Assembly (NCBI GenBank): GCA_947504875.1 | Contig: CANNJI010000012.1 | Coordinates: 1-42,996 of the forward strand | From: Legionellaceae bacterium | GTDB taxonomy: Bacteria > Pseudomonadota > Gammaproteobacteria > Legionellales > Legionellaceae | Direction of reading: 5' to 3' | DNA: 42,996 bases | Shown: positions 24,627 through 32,996 of the stretch, piece after piece | Layout of the letters: each line of letters begins with the position of its first letter | How positions within the stretch are numbered: the stretch's first letter is position 1 | Notes under the pieces: generated by a model | The model's input: the letters and a program-made list of their open reading frames with translations, nothing else | Database searches by the model: none | Told to the model about the DNA's origin: nothing | Program-made: the position numbers and the translations under genes

Positions 24627-25700
24627 GTGCAAACAACAGATTTAACAATGAAGCAATTGCTAGCCATGAAACCTTATGAAAATGATAATGACAAACTAAA
24701 AAAAATACGCACTGAGCTATTGCGAAATACTCATTTTACAGACGGCAGGGAGCAAGATTCAACGGTTGCGTATGCCTTGAGATTATTTGAGGTCGTCATT
24801 CTATTCAATCACAACATCAGAACATTTACCCACGCTCACATGCGCAAGCTTGCCTATCCTTTTAACAGTGCACGGCCAGCATTGACGACGCTCATAAGAA
24901 CCACCACAGATAAAGCAATAATGAGTATCGATTTAGAAAAAATTAAGATTACTAACGATAAAGCCAAATTTGCAGCGCAGGCCATTTCTAATTTAATTAC
25001 TCTACATAACACCCCTGAACCGTTTAAAGATCAGCGTCTTACAGATAAAATTAATGCGATCGCAACGAAAATAATTCAGTATCGATCTGGCGTTCGTGCC
25101 CGAAGTGAACTCATCATGGCAGTAGAAAACGACAGTGAAACGCTGAGTGAATCGGTAGAACATGCGAGTCGAATCTCCGGTGAACTTAATTGGGCAACTG
25201 ATGTATTGTCCGAAACACAGAGCGCAGAAGAGAACGACGTTGTTGATGTGCAAGCTGATCATGCCGATAGGTCGTTCTTACCCTCGGCAGAGTGTAATTA
25301 CCATGCTTTTGACTCAACAGAAAAACAGATTGAGAACATCCCTCATGTTCCTCGGGCTCCTCTTAAAAGGAGGTCTCAACCGTCACAAGCCGCCCCATAC
25401 CCACAGCCCGTTGAGAAACCTCCTCAGGGGCTGCTGGAATATATCGCAGAAATCCTTCAGTGTATTCTTTACGTGCTCGATGTTTTAATTACAGCAACAC
25501 TTTGGATGGCAACAGGAGGTTTCTTTGGGCAAAAGCCAATGAATGATACGCATAATCCATTGGCTAAAGTGCTCACATGTCGTTCTCGTTTTTTTGTTCG
25601 TCCTTCGACACGGCTGACTACAGAGGCCAATGAATTTGATACGCTTCTCCTTTCCCATCATAAGCCTGAGCAGGAGCTTCGTTCCGTCCCTAAGATATAA
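24627..25700 (+). CDS. Unknown protein with a C-terminal hydrophobic segment
   Basis: No family is recognised. The GTG at 24627 is preferred (GGAG 9 bases upstream); a TTG at 24612 and an ATG at 24648 are alternatives. The first 180 residues are helical and charged. A Pro/Arg-rich linker follows near 240-270 (HVPRAPLKRRSQPSQAAP). A long hydrophobic stretch lies near 285-315 (IAEILQCILYVLDVLITAT), then a polar tail of about 60 residues. It begins 41 bp after zapE and its end overlaps the convergent gene by 11 bp. A membrane-targeting accessory protein or effector is possible. Confidence 0.65.
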   Translation: MQTTDLTMKQLLAMKPYENDNDKLKKIRTELLRNTHFTDGREQDSTVAYALRLFEVVILFNHNIRTFTHAHMRKLAYPFNSARPALTTLIRTTTDKAIMSIDLEKIKITNDKAKFAAQAISNLITLHNTPEPFKDQRLTDKINAIATKIIQYRSGVRARSELIMAVENDSETLSESVEHASRISGELNWATDVLSETQSAEENDVVDVQADHADRSFLPSAECNYHAFDSTEKQIENIPHVPRAPLKRRSQPSQAAPYPQPVEKPPQGLLEYIAEILQCILYVLDVLITATLWMATGGFFGQKPMNDTHNPLAKVLTCRSRFFVRPSTRLTTEANEFDTLLLSHHKPEQELRSVPKI

Positions 25701-26298
25701 CGCACGACCATGGAGAAGCAATTTTTTCTGTTTCTATTACCTCATAGGTTAAACATTCAATGCTGTCTGAAATGATGGTTAACTCAGCTTTGAGTTTTAT
25801 ACCATCAATCTGAGGGAAGGCCGCAATTAACATGGGCTCAATCAGCTCGAGTTGTTGTATTTCATGGGGTTTACTTAATTTTTCTATGATCTGATCTGTC
25901 AAATCAGATGAGTATTTTCGCACCGATACTAGTAAATCATTAGGAGTAATCGCTAATCCGGTGATGTCTTGCGCTAAAGCAAGGGCATTTGCTTGTACTG
26001 TTTTAACTGGTGTACTTTGATGCTGCATTTTCCAGGCGTTTTGAATTAATGAAGCAATAGAGATGATAGCTTTGAAGATATCTAATGCTTTAGCTGACGT
26101 TTCTTCCGGTAGGGTTTGACATTTAAGTTTAAGTTTGGCCGGCACATCAATCTCTCGTTCTGTTTCTAGCGGACTTGATACTTTAAATCGCGTTGCAACA
26201 AGGATTTCAGAGATTGCTAATCGTTTGAGGACTAAAGCAACAAAGGACGTTTGATCAGTGAGTTGATCGTTATTTTTAATATCAGTGAACAGAGGCAT
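25690..26298 (-). CDS. Unknown 202-residue protein
   Basis: The frame is open and has coding-like composition, but no domain is recognised and the ribosome site is weak. The sequence is mostly helical with alternating hydrophobic residues and no signal or membrane helix. It overlaps the convergent neighbour by 11 bp at the 3' end and is divergent from the gene at 26450. It is possibly related in theme to its neighbour, as both are accessory and of unknown role. Confidence 0.55.
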   Translation of the reverse strand: MPLFTDIKNNDQLTDQTSFVALVLKRLAISEILVATRFKVSSPLETEREIDVPAKLKLKCQTLPEETSAKALDIFKAIISIASLIQNAWKMQHQSTPVKTVQANALALAQDITGLAITPNDLLVSVRKYSSDLTDQIIEKLSKPHEIQQLELIEPMLIAAFPQIDGIKLKAELTIISDSIECLTYEVIETEKIASPWSCVIS

Positions 26299-26386
26299 AA
26301 GTTTTTTTGAGCAGTCAATTCAGGTGCTCTAGGCTAACAATATTAAGGATATAGTGCAAGTCGACAAAGCCCATAATGTGAACACA

Positions 26387-26415
26387 TTGACATAAGTTTA
26401 TTGCAGTGCGATAAT
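26387..26415 (+). promoter_or_regulatory. Strong-looking promoter before the 26450 gene
   Basis: A perfect TTGACA (26387-26392) and GATAAT (26410-26415, five of six) stand 17 bp apart. They lie about 35 bp before the ATG at 26450. The pair probably drives the two-gene unit 26450-30193. Confidence 0.65.
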
Positions 26416-26449
26416 ATAGAGCAATCTGAACCAATAAGGTAGCATTGCC

Positions 26450-27526
26450 ATGGGCTTATATGTTGAGAGACTTAATCAAAAACTAAAGGCTGATCCCACG
26501 TATCAACGTGAGCAATATCAGTCGTATATGACCGGTCCTGAGTGGCGCAATGTTGAGATGGTTGAGGAGTATGCTGCCTTTTTAAAAGAAGGCAAATCAA
26601 TGTTTCAATTCCCTTATTTTAAGCAAATTGCTGAGTTATGGCGGGTTATGTATCAATCGTACCGTGCCGCGCGCAAGTATAATTCATTTTTCGACATCGT
26701 TTTTTCAGAATATTTATTAATGGATCTCTTTGTTTGTGTGTTTACTACATTTGAACTCATTCCAAAAGGCTTTTTATCGCTGGTGTTTTCTTTATTTACT
26801 CAGAAAGAGAATCAAACAGAAATTCAACGTCATTTGGCAGATTTTTCTGAGGCTTATGCCAAGGCACTTCAACTCACACCATTTTTTGACCATGATTATG
26901 CAACGCTTAAAGCAGATTTAGCTCAAAAGTATCATGCATCTAAAGGCCCGCGTACCTGGGTGGATTGGTTGAGCTGGAAAGTCACCTCGTTTGAATTGTC
27001 AGCGCGTTATTGGATAGCTAAGCCTCTCAAATATCTTTTACATGTTGATAATGCCGAGGGCGGAAGCACGGATGTTTTGGTTAAGTTTCATGCGGAAAAT
27101 GCACAAAACGCTGAGCAAGCTAAAGCAATGTTTCACGCGGCTTTAGGGGGCCTTACGAATGTTACACTTGTTGACCCAATTGAAGTGAAAGAACAAAAAG
27201 AAGATAAACCTTATCGCTCTGTTTACGCACGGTTACGTACCCCTCGCTATAAAGCATTTAAAGAAGTGGTGCCAGCGCTTACAGCACAAAACATTCATCT
27301 CAAGAAAATAGCAGGTCAATCGCAGGTTCAAGTGAAGTGTCTTGTCGAAAACGAAACAGAAGGTTTACCCACAAGCGAACATGCAAATGCTTTATATACG
27401 TATGGGGATAGTATTCATCCGAAAAGAAAATTTTGTTTATTTGATGTTCCTGTAAATCAATTACAAGCCGTAGTCAAAGATTTTTCAAGTCAAGAGCACC
27501 CTGTGGAATTCATTCATAACTTTTAA
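26450..27526 (+). CDS. Unknown protein paired with the FAD/methyltransferase fusion
   Basis: The 358-residue protein has a helical N-terminal region with a hydrophobic stretch near 90-120 (LMDLFVCVFTTFELIPKGF, LSLVFSLF), which may sit at the membrane. A more polar C-terminal half follows with a repeated alpha/beta pattern (residues about 200-355). It has no signal peptide and no recognised catalytic motif. It shares a promoter with, and ends 12 bp before, the large fusion gene, so the two products probably work together. AAGGTAG lies before the ATG. Confidence 0.72.
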   Translation: MGLYVERLNQKLKADPTYQREQYQSYMTGPEWRNVEMVEEYAAFLKEGKSMFQFPYFKQIAELWRVMYQSYRAARKYNSFFDIVFSEYLLMDLFVCVFTTFELIPKGFLSLVFSLFTQKENQTEIQRHLADFSEAYAKALQLTPFFDHDYATLKADLAQKYHASKGPRTWVDWLSWKVTSFELSARYWIAKPLKYLLHVDNAEGGSTDVLVKFHAENAQNAEQAKAMFHAALGGLTNVTLVDPIEVKEQKEDKPYRSVYARLRTPRYKAFKEVVPALTAQNIHLKKIAGQSQVQVKCLVENETEGLPTSEHANALYTYGDSIHPKRKFCLFDVPVNQLQAVVKDFSSQEHPVEFIHNF

Positions 27527-27538
27527 AGAGGACATGTG

Positions 27539-30193
27539 ATGACATTGATAGATAAAATACTAGATTTTGGCCGCTATTCTGCAACCCCTGCTGGACTTAT
27601 CGATCAGTACTACTTGCAGGAGGGAACCGGTTGGTTTTCGCGCTTATCGACCTTCATAAAAATTCGCGCGACATATCTGCTCTTGTTTTTGCCAGCGGTT
27701 GCCATTGATTTAGTTGTTTCAAGTATTGCGGCTTTTTTTACTGGCTTAGGCGTTTTATGGAATACGGATAAGCAACAAGGGTCGTTTTTAAAACGTGTTC
27801 AGGATTATTCGACGCTGGTTACGAAAAATTTGTACGCATTATTAGCCAGTCCCTTTGGTCTTGTAAGTCCAAAACTCACGGCTTTTTACTTTACTGAAGC
27901 AAAAAACTCGAGTAACGGAGTTCTCGCGGGTGGACATTATCATCATGCAGATAAGGCGGTGGTTAAATCTCCAGACTCCATTGAAGCAGTGCAAGAGATT
28001 ATTCGCACTGCAGCGCGTGAGGGGAAAAAAATAATACCCCGTGGTGCGGGGATGAGCCAAGGGAAACAATTTTTACCTGCGGGTGATCAAGGTATTGTCT
28101 TGGATTTACATGAGTTGAATACCATTGAAATTAATGCCAGTAAAAAAACTGTAAAAGTAGGGGCTGGTGCGCGCTGGTCAGATATTCAGCTTGAGATCAA
28201 TAAACATAAATTGGCCCTTAAAGTCATGCAGGCATCTAATGTGTTTTCAGTGGGTGGCTCCATTGGAACCAATATTCATGGATGGGATCATCAAACGGGT
28301 GTTTTATCTAGAACCATTCGTTCTATGGATGTGATTAATGCTGAAGGGGTAATGCAGACGGTAACGCCTGACGATGAATTATTCCACCATATTACAGGGG
28401 GGCTTGGTTTATACGGTGTGGTGGTGAGTGTCACTTTAGATTTGACAGATAATCAGTTGCTAAAGGAGACATCAGCCAGTGTTGCGCCTAAAGATTATGT
28501 GGCTTATTTTAAAGAAAAAGTGTTGAATGACGACGACCAAACCATGCATCTTTATCGTTTATCGTTGGATCCAAGTCATTTATTGGAAGAAGGGGTAGCT
28601 GTAAGTTATGTGAAGCAAGCAAACACTAAACCTCAAAAAACACCTGATTTATCGATTGAGGCCCCTCAAGGGACAAGGTTTGAGCGCGTGATGATTAATC
28701 TTGCAAGACGTTTAGATTGGGTGCGCCGCTTGTATTGGCGAGGTGAGCGGGATCGTTTGCTATCGAATACCAGTGACGTTCAGACCACGAATGAAATTAT
28801 GCAGCCTGCGATTAACGCAATGCTTAATTCATCGGTGAGTGAAGCAGAATGGTTGCAGGAGTATTTTTTACCGGGCGAGCAGTTGGATGTTTTTTTGAAG
28901 GAATTGAGTAAAATCTTGATGGACAATGGGGTGCCTTTACTGAATGCATCGGTTCGGTATGTTAAACGACACGACGCTTCTCCTTTTTCATACGCTAAGG
29001 GCGGCGACCGATTTGCAGTTGTGCTTTGCTTTAACCAGTCGCTTTGTGCATCAGAAGTGATTCAGGCAAAAAAATGGATAAGGCAAGCGCAACATTTAGC
29101 TGTTGAAAAAGGAGGCACGTATTATCTTCCTTATCAACAGGTATCATCACCCGAAGACTTTGCTCAATCATATCCCGCTGCGAAGGCTGCAGAAGCGTTT
29201 AAAAAGCAAGTTGATCCCAAACAAGTATTTACGAGTGGGTTTCATCAACAATATATGACCACACACGCTGATAAGCCGAATTATTTCAAATTATTGATGG
29301 CCAATGCAGACATGAAAAGAGAGTTTGAGGGTTTTTTAAAAAATGTACTGCAACGTGTGGATTGTGAACCGTTTTATCAGTTGCTTGAAGATGTGATGAG
29401 CTATAATGATACACATGAAGACATTTATGAGGAGTTATGCAACAGATTACCTGAGATTATGCCGTCTACACTGGTTGATATAAGCCATGTGTTGACTTCT
29501 TTATCGGCAATTAAAGGTGATTTAGGAGCACAGGCGCGCGCATTGTTGCCTAAACAGGTTAAAAAAATTGATGGCCTTGTCGAAATAGGGTATCCCGGAC
29601 GGTTTGTGCATGGCTTTAAGGAGCGATATGAAGTGACCGGCAAAATTGTTGCGGTGTGTGAGCAAGAGTCACTGACGGACTATCTTCAAACAGGCTATCC
29701 AAGACCTTATGATAAATTTCAGGCTTTAAACTATCAAAAGCCCAATCTTTCGAGTCTTGATGCTAATAGTGCAGAAGTCATCACGTGCTATGTGGGATTG
29801 CATCATTTCCCACCAGAAGAGTTGGCTGCGTTTTTAGATGATGTTCGTCGTGTTCTTAAGGATGGCGGCCACTTTTTATTGGTGGACCATGATGTTGTTG
29901 ATGAAAAAACGATGACCATGGCGCATATGGCTCACTCGGTCTTTAATGCAGTCACTGGCGCTTCAGTGCACGAGGAAATGACGGAGCGTCGTGATTTTAA
30001 ATCCATGGCCGAATGGCAGGCAATTTTAAAATCGCATGGCTTAGTGAACGATAGTCCATTAAAGAAAGAATTTATTCGACAAGGTGATCCAAGTCGTAAT
30101 CGGATGATGAGTTTTGCAAAGTCTGGGCTTAAGTTTTTTAAACCTGGTTCTGTGGAGTCTCCTGTAGAGCATAAACCAAATTTAGCGCTATAA
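27539..30193 (+). CDS. FAD-linked oxidase fused to a methyltransferase-like domain
   Basis: The 884-residue protein has a membrane-associated N-terminus (YLLLFLPAVAIDLVVSSIAAFF). A VAO-type FAD-binding domain follows at about 140-305: IIPRGAGMSQGKQFLP, then KVGAGARWSDIQ, VGGSIGTNIHGWDHQTG and GGLGLYGVV. An oxidase cap continues to about 575. Residues about 680-860 resemble a class I SAM methyltransferase (VGLHHFPPEELAAFLDDV, RRVLKDGGHFLLVDHD). Its glycine-rich motif I is replaced by EIGYPGRF, so SAM binding is uncertain. AGAGG stands 7 bases before the ATG at 27539. The stop codon is part of palindrome C. Confidence 0.83.
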   Translation: MTLIDKILDFGRYSATPAGLIDQYYLQEGTGWFSRLSTFIKIRATYLLLFLPAVAIDLVVSSIAAFFTGLGVLWNTDKQQGSFLKRVQDYSTLVTKNLYALLASPFGLVSPKLTAFYFTEAKNSSNGVLAGGHYHHADKAVVKSPDSIEAVQEIIRTAAREGKKIIPRGAGMSQGKQFLPAGDQGIVLDLHELNTIEINASKKTVKVGAGARWSDIQLEINKHKLALKVMQASNVFSVGGSIGTNIHGWDHQTGVLSRTIRSMDVINAEGVMQTVTPDDELFHHITGGLGLYGVVVSVTLDLTDNQLLKETSASVAPKDYVAYFKEKVLNDDDQTMHLYRLSLDPSHLLEEGVAVSYVKQANTKPQKTPDLSIEAPQGTRFERVMINLARRLDWVRRLYWRGERDRLLSNTSDVQTTNEIMQPAINAMLNSSVSEAEWLQEYFLPGEQLDVFLKELSKILMDNGVPLLNASVRYVKRHDASPFSYAKGGDRFAVVLCFNQSLCASEVIQAKKWIRQAQHLAVEKGGTYYLPYQQVSSPEDFAQSYPAAKAAEAFKKQVDPKQVFTSGFHQQYMTTHADKPNYFKLLMANADMKREFEGFLKNVLQRVDCEPFYQLLEDVMSYNDTHEDIYEELCNRLPEIMPSTLVDISHVLTSLSAIKGDLGAQARALLPKQVKKIDGLVEIGYPGRFVHGFKERYEVTGKIVAVCEQESLTDYLQTGYPRPYDKFQALNYQKPNLSSLDANSAEVITCYVGLHHFPPEELAAFLDDVRRVLKDGGHFLLVDHDVVDEKTMTMAHMAHSVFNAVTGASVHEEMTERRDFKSMAEWQAILKSHGLVNDSPLKKEFIRQGDPSRNRMMSFAKSGLKFFKPGSVESPVEHKPNLAL

Positions 30194-30263
30194 CGTGCCG
30201 GGCAGATGACTTGATGACCGATGCGCGCTTACCTGTTCATCAAGTCATCTGCCCGGCACGTTA
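30191..30263. repeat. Palindromic element C carrying two stop codons
   Basis: Perfect 27-bp arms at 30191-30217 and 30237-30263 begin and end with TAA/TTA. The left TAA is the stop of the FAD/methyltransferase gene, and the right TTA is the TAA stop of the convergent MFS gene. The spacer is only 19 bp because most of the core seen in elements A and B is missing; GCGCGCTTACCTG remains. It is well placed to act as a bidirectional terminator. Confidence 0.93.
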
Positions 30264-31613
30264 AGTCTTTTTGCAGTGTTGTTCAGCACTGCCTTCTTTG
30301 TAATGCGCTTTATTGATTCGTAAATAAAGCGTATTTTTTTTGTTTGCCTGTAGCATGACTTCTTCAACACCGGGCAGTGATTTGAGGGTGTCTAAGAGGG
30401 TGTTAACGTTTTGATCATCAAAAACAAGGCTCAGCGTTGTTTGGTAGTGGTGCGGATTCATCTTCAGTGTAATACAGAACCATACGGCCGCAATCAGCGT
30501 GTTGAGGATAAATATACCCTGACTTCCGTGATGTTGATACAGTAATCCGGCTAAAGTTCCGCCCGCAAAAATACCCAAAAATTGGCAGCTAGAGTAGACG
30601 CCCATGGCGGTTCCTTTGGCCATCATGCTTGCTTGTCTTGAAATAAGTGAGGGGAGACTCGCTTCAAGAATATTAAATACTACAAAATAAATAAACATGA
30701 GTACGCAGAGTGCGGTCCATAAAGGTGCGGCAAGGGCGAGCCCCCCTTGTGCTATGGCGGTAATGAATACAGCAGAAATAAAAATGGGTTTCATTTTTTT
30801 CCTGCGCTCTGCAAGGATGATGGGGGGGAGCATGGCGATAAAAGAAAGAACTAAAATGGGTAAATAAAAATGCCACGCTTGATTTAAGTGTCCACTGGCA
30901 ATTTCTTCTTGTAAGCGTAGCGGGATAGCAAAAAAAGTTGAAGTGAGGATTAAATGCTGTGAAAAAATACCGATGTTTAAGCGGCTCAAATGAGGATTTT
31001 TGATGACAAGCTTTAAACGATGCTGCTGTGTGGTCGCGGTGTCAATGAAGGGCTCTTGGCTGGGTGTTGGAATCACAAAATACAGCAGCAGAAAGGCAAG
31101 CACAATTAAAAAAAGTGTGATATAAAAAATACCAGAAAGTCCTGCATATTCAGTAATAACAGGGCTTATCATAAAGGCCAAACTGAATGATAACGCAATG
31201 GTGCCGCCAATCATGGCCATGGCGGATGTTCGACAATCATCAGGGGTTAGATCAGCAAGTAAAGCGATGAGTACACTACCAATAGCGCCTGTCCCTTGGA
31301 GTGTTCGAGCAATGATCATGCCTGTCATGGAGTGAGTGAGTGCGCCGAGGAGTGAGCCTGCGGCAAAAAGGCCGAGCCCCAATGCAATCACAGGTTTTCG
31401 ACCATATTTGTCGGATAATAGACCAAAAGGAATCTGCAATAGTCCTTGGCTTAAGCCATAACAACCCAAGGCCATTCCAATGAGAAAAGGTGTTGCTCCT
31501 GTTAATGAGGTTGCATAAACAGAGAACACAGGGATCAGCATAAAAAGTCCGAGCATTCTAAAAGAAAAAATAGCGGCTATTGGTGCAATGGTTTTAAGCC
31601 ATATTGTTTTCAT
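30261..31613 (-). CDS. yajR: MFS transporter with C-terminal YAM domain (YajR-like)
   Basis: The 450-residue protein has 12 membrane helices of the drug:H+ antiporter type. The loop motif A reads GLLSDKYGRKPV and motif C-like segments follow. After the last helix a soluble ferredoxin-like domain of about 60 residues (LVFDDQNVNTLLDTLKSLPG, then VEEVML) matches the YAM domain of E. coli YajR. The substrate is unknown. Its stop codon lies in the arm of palindrome C. Confidence 0.88.
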   Translation of the reverse strand: MKTIWLKTIAPIAAIFSFRMLGLFMLIPVFSVYATSLTGATPFLIGMALGCYGLSQGLLQIPFGLLSDKYGRKPVIALGLGLFAAGSLLGALTHSMTGMIIARTLQGTGAIGSVLIALLADLTPDDCRTSAMAMIGGTIALSFSLAFMISPVITEYAGLSGIFYITLFLIVLAFLLLYFVIPTPSQEPFIDTATTQQHRLKLVIKNPHLSRLNIGIFSQHLILTSTFFAIPLRLQEEIASGHLNQAWHFYLPILVLSFIAMLPPIILAERRKKMKPIFISAVFITAIAQGGLALAAPLWTALCVLMFIYFVVFNILEASLPSLISRQASMMAKGTAMGVYSSCQFLGIFAGGTLAGLLYQHHGSQGIFILNTLIAAVWFCITLKMNPHHYQTTLSLVFDDQNVNTLLDTLKSLPGVEEVMLQANKKNTLYLRINKAHYKEGSAEQHCKKT

Positions 31614-31704
31614 GTGTGATCTTTATAATGAATGATGTGAGGGTGCGATCCTACAAAGCATAAGCTCAAATGTAAATGATTCAATTTTGAAACAGAGTGC
31701 TGGA

Positions 31705-31733
31705 TTGACACATTCTCTCGGGCGAGGTATTTT
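31705..31733 (+). promoter_or_regulatory. Promoter of the acyl-chain cluster
   Basis: A perfect TTGACA (31705-31710) is followed after 17 bp by TATTTT (31728-31733), about 28 bp before the SDR start at 31761. Confidence 0.5.
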
Positions 31734-31760
31734 AAATGCTTTTTAATGGCGGGGTTGTTC

Positions 31761-32519
31761 ATGGTCGCACAGGTGTTTGAAAATAAAGTGGCGTTAATTA
31801 CGGGCGGCGCGCGTGGGATTGGGCGTGCATCTGCACTGAAACTGGCACAGTGTGGCGCTGATATTGCAATTGCTTATTATAATAGCTCGGATGAAGCCGA
31901 ACTATTAGTGAAGGACATTCAAGCCCTTGGACGAAAAGCGGTTGCGATTCAAGCAAATGTTGCTGATGAGCGCTCAGTGTCTGAGTTGCTTGATACCTTT
32001 AAGCTGACATTTTCGCGTTTAGATTTTTTAATCAGTAATGCTGCGAGTGGTGTACTAAAGCCGGCACTTGAAATGTCGACGAAGCATTGGCGATGGTGCA
32101 TGGAAACCAATGCGTTGGCATTAAACCATTTAGTCCGAGCAGCTTATCCTATGATGCCTGCTGGTGGGCGTGTGATTGCGCTTTCAAGCTTAGGCGCTGA
32201 ACGGGCAATTCCTAATTATGCTTTTATTGGTGCATCAAAAGCAGCCTTGGAGGCGTTGGTCCGTTCATTGAGTCTTGAGCTTGCACCGTTTGGGATTAGT
32301 GTTAATACACTGTCTGCTGGTGTGGTGGATACCGATGCATTGAAGCATTTTCCTAATCGTGAACAATTGTTGGATGAATATCAGACCCACTCTTTAGCTG
32401 GCCGACCTTTAACACCAAACGATGTTGCGGATGGCGTTTATTTGCTCTGCTTACCTGAGTCGTCGATGATTAAAGGTCATACTCTATTTTTAGATGCAGG
32501 GTATTCTATTATTGGTTAA
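31761..32519 (+). CDS. SDR enoyl-ACP reductase-like enzyme (FabL type)
   Basis: The protein of 252 residues is a Rossmann short-chain dehydrogenase with ITGGARGIGRASA for NADP(H), SNAASG, and SSLGAERAIPNYAFIGASKAALE in two pieces (SSLGAERAIPNY, AFIGASKAALE). Tyr and Lys are six residues apart (Yx6K), as in enoyl-ACP reductases of the FabI/FabL type, instead of the Yx3K of ordinary SDRs. GGGG stands 8 bases before the ATG at 31761; the ATG at 31746 is less well placed. It probably reduces the 2-enoyl chain in the elongation cycle of this cluster. A dehydrogenase role like that of adh2XL is the alternative. Confidence 0.83.
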   Translation: MVAQVFENKVALITGGARGIGRASALKLAQCGADIAIAYYNSSDEAELLVKDIQALGRKAVAIQANVADERSVSELLDTFKLTFSRLDFLISNAASGVLKPALEMSTKHWRWCMETNALALNHLVRAAYPMMPAGGRVIALSSLGAERAIPNYAFIGASKAALEALVRSLSLELAPFGISVNTLSAGVVDTDALKHFPNREQLLDEYQTHSLAGRPLTPNDVADGVYLLCLPESSMIKGHTLFLDAGYSIIG

Positions 32520-32530
32520 AATTGACAGTG

Positions 32531-32539
32531 TGTTATAAT
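32531..32539 (+). promoter_or_regulatory. Extended -10 promoter before the acyl carrier protein gene
   Basis: TGTTATAAT is a perfect TATAAT with the TG of an extended -10. It lies 12 bp after the SDR stop and 42 bp before the ACP start, so the ACP and later genes may be expressed separately from the SDR. Confidence 0.5.
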
Positions 32540-32580
32540 CTATACCTTTGTATATCTGTCAAGCGCTGAGGATGATAAGA

Positions 32581-32994
32581 ATGAATGTAGAACGTATTTT
32601 CCCGAAAGTAAGAGAAATTATTGCTGATGTGTTGGTAATTGATGAAGATGAGATTAATTTGACCAGTCGTCTCATCGCTGATTTAGGTGCTGAGTCTATC
32701 GATTTTCTTGATTTAGTCTTCCAATTAGAAAAAGAATTCAGCGTTAAATTGCCGCGTGGCCAGTTAGAAAAAAATGCAAGGGGTGATCTGGCTGAGGATG
32801 AGTTTGAAAAAGGCGGGGTTTTAACTGAAAAAGGTATGGCCGCTTTAAGAAATTACTTAGTAGAAGTCCCGGCCGAATATTTTAAGCCTGATATGAAAGT
32901 CAATGAAATTCCGATGCTCTTTACCGTTAACACGTTTTGTAAATTTATTGTTGCGGCGGTTAATGAGCAAACATTACAAGCAACAGTTGCATAA
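32581..32994 (+). CDS. Specialised acyl carrier protein (AcpXL-like)
   Basis: The ATG at 32581 has GAGGA upstream and gives 137 residues, longer than the usual 78 of AcpP or about 92 of rhizobial AcpXL. The carrier site is DLGAESIDFLDLVF, with Ser39 expected to take the phosphopantetheine. An added segment of about 45 residues (RGDLAEDEFEKGGVLTEKG and onward) separates helix II from the last helix. AcpXL proteins carry very-long-chain acyl groups for lipid A. The company of dehydratase, two ketosynthases and an LpxL-type transferase fits that role. Confidence 0.85.
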   Translation: MNVERIFPKVREIIADVLVIDEDEINLTSRLIADLGAESIDFLDLVFQLEKEFSVKLPRGQLEKNARGDLAEDEFEKGGVLTEKGMAALRNYLVEVPAEYFKPDMKVNEIPMLFTVNTFCKFIVAAVNEQTLQATVA

Positions 32995-32996
32995 TA

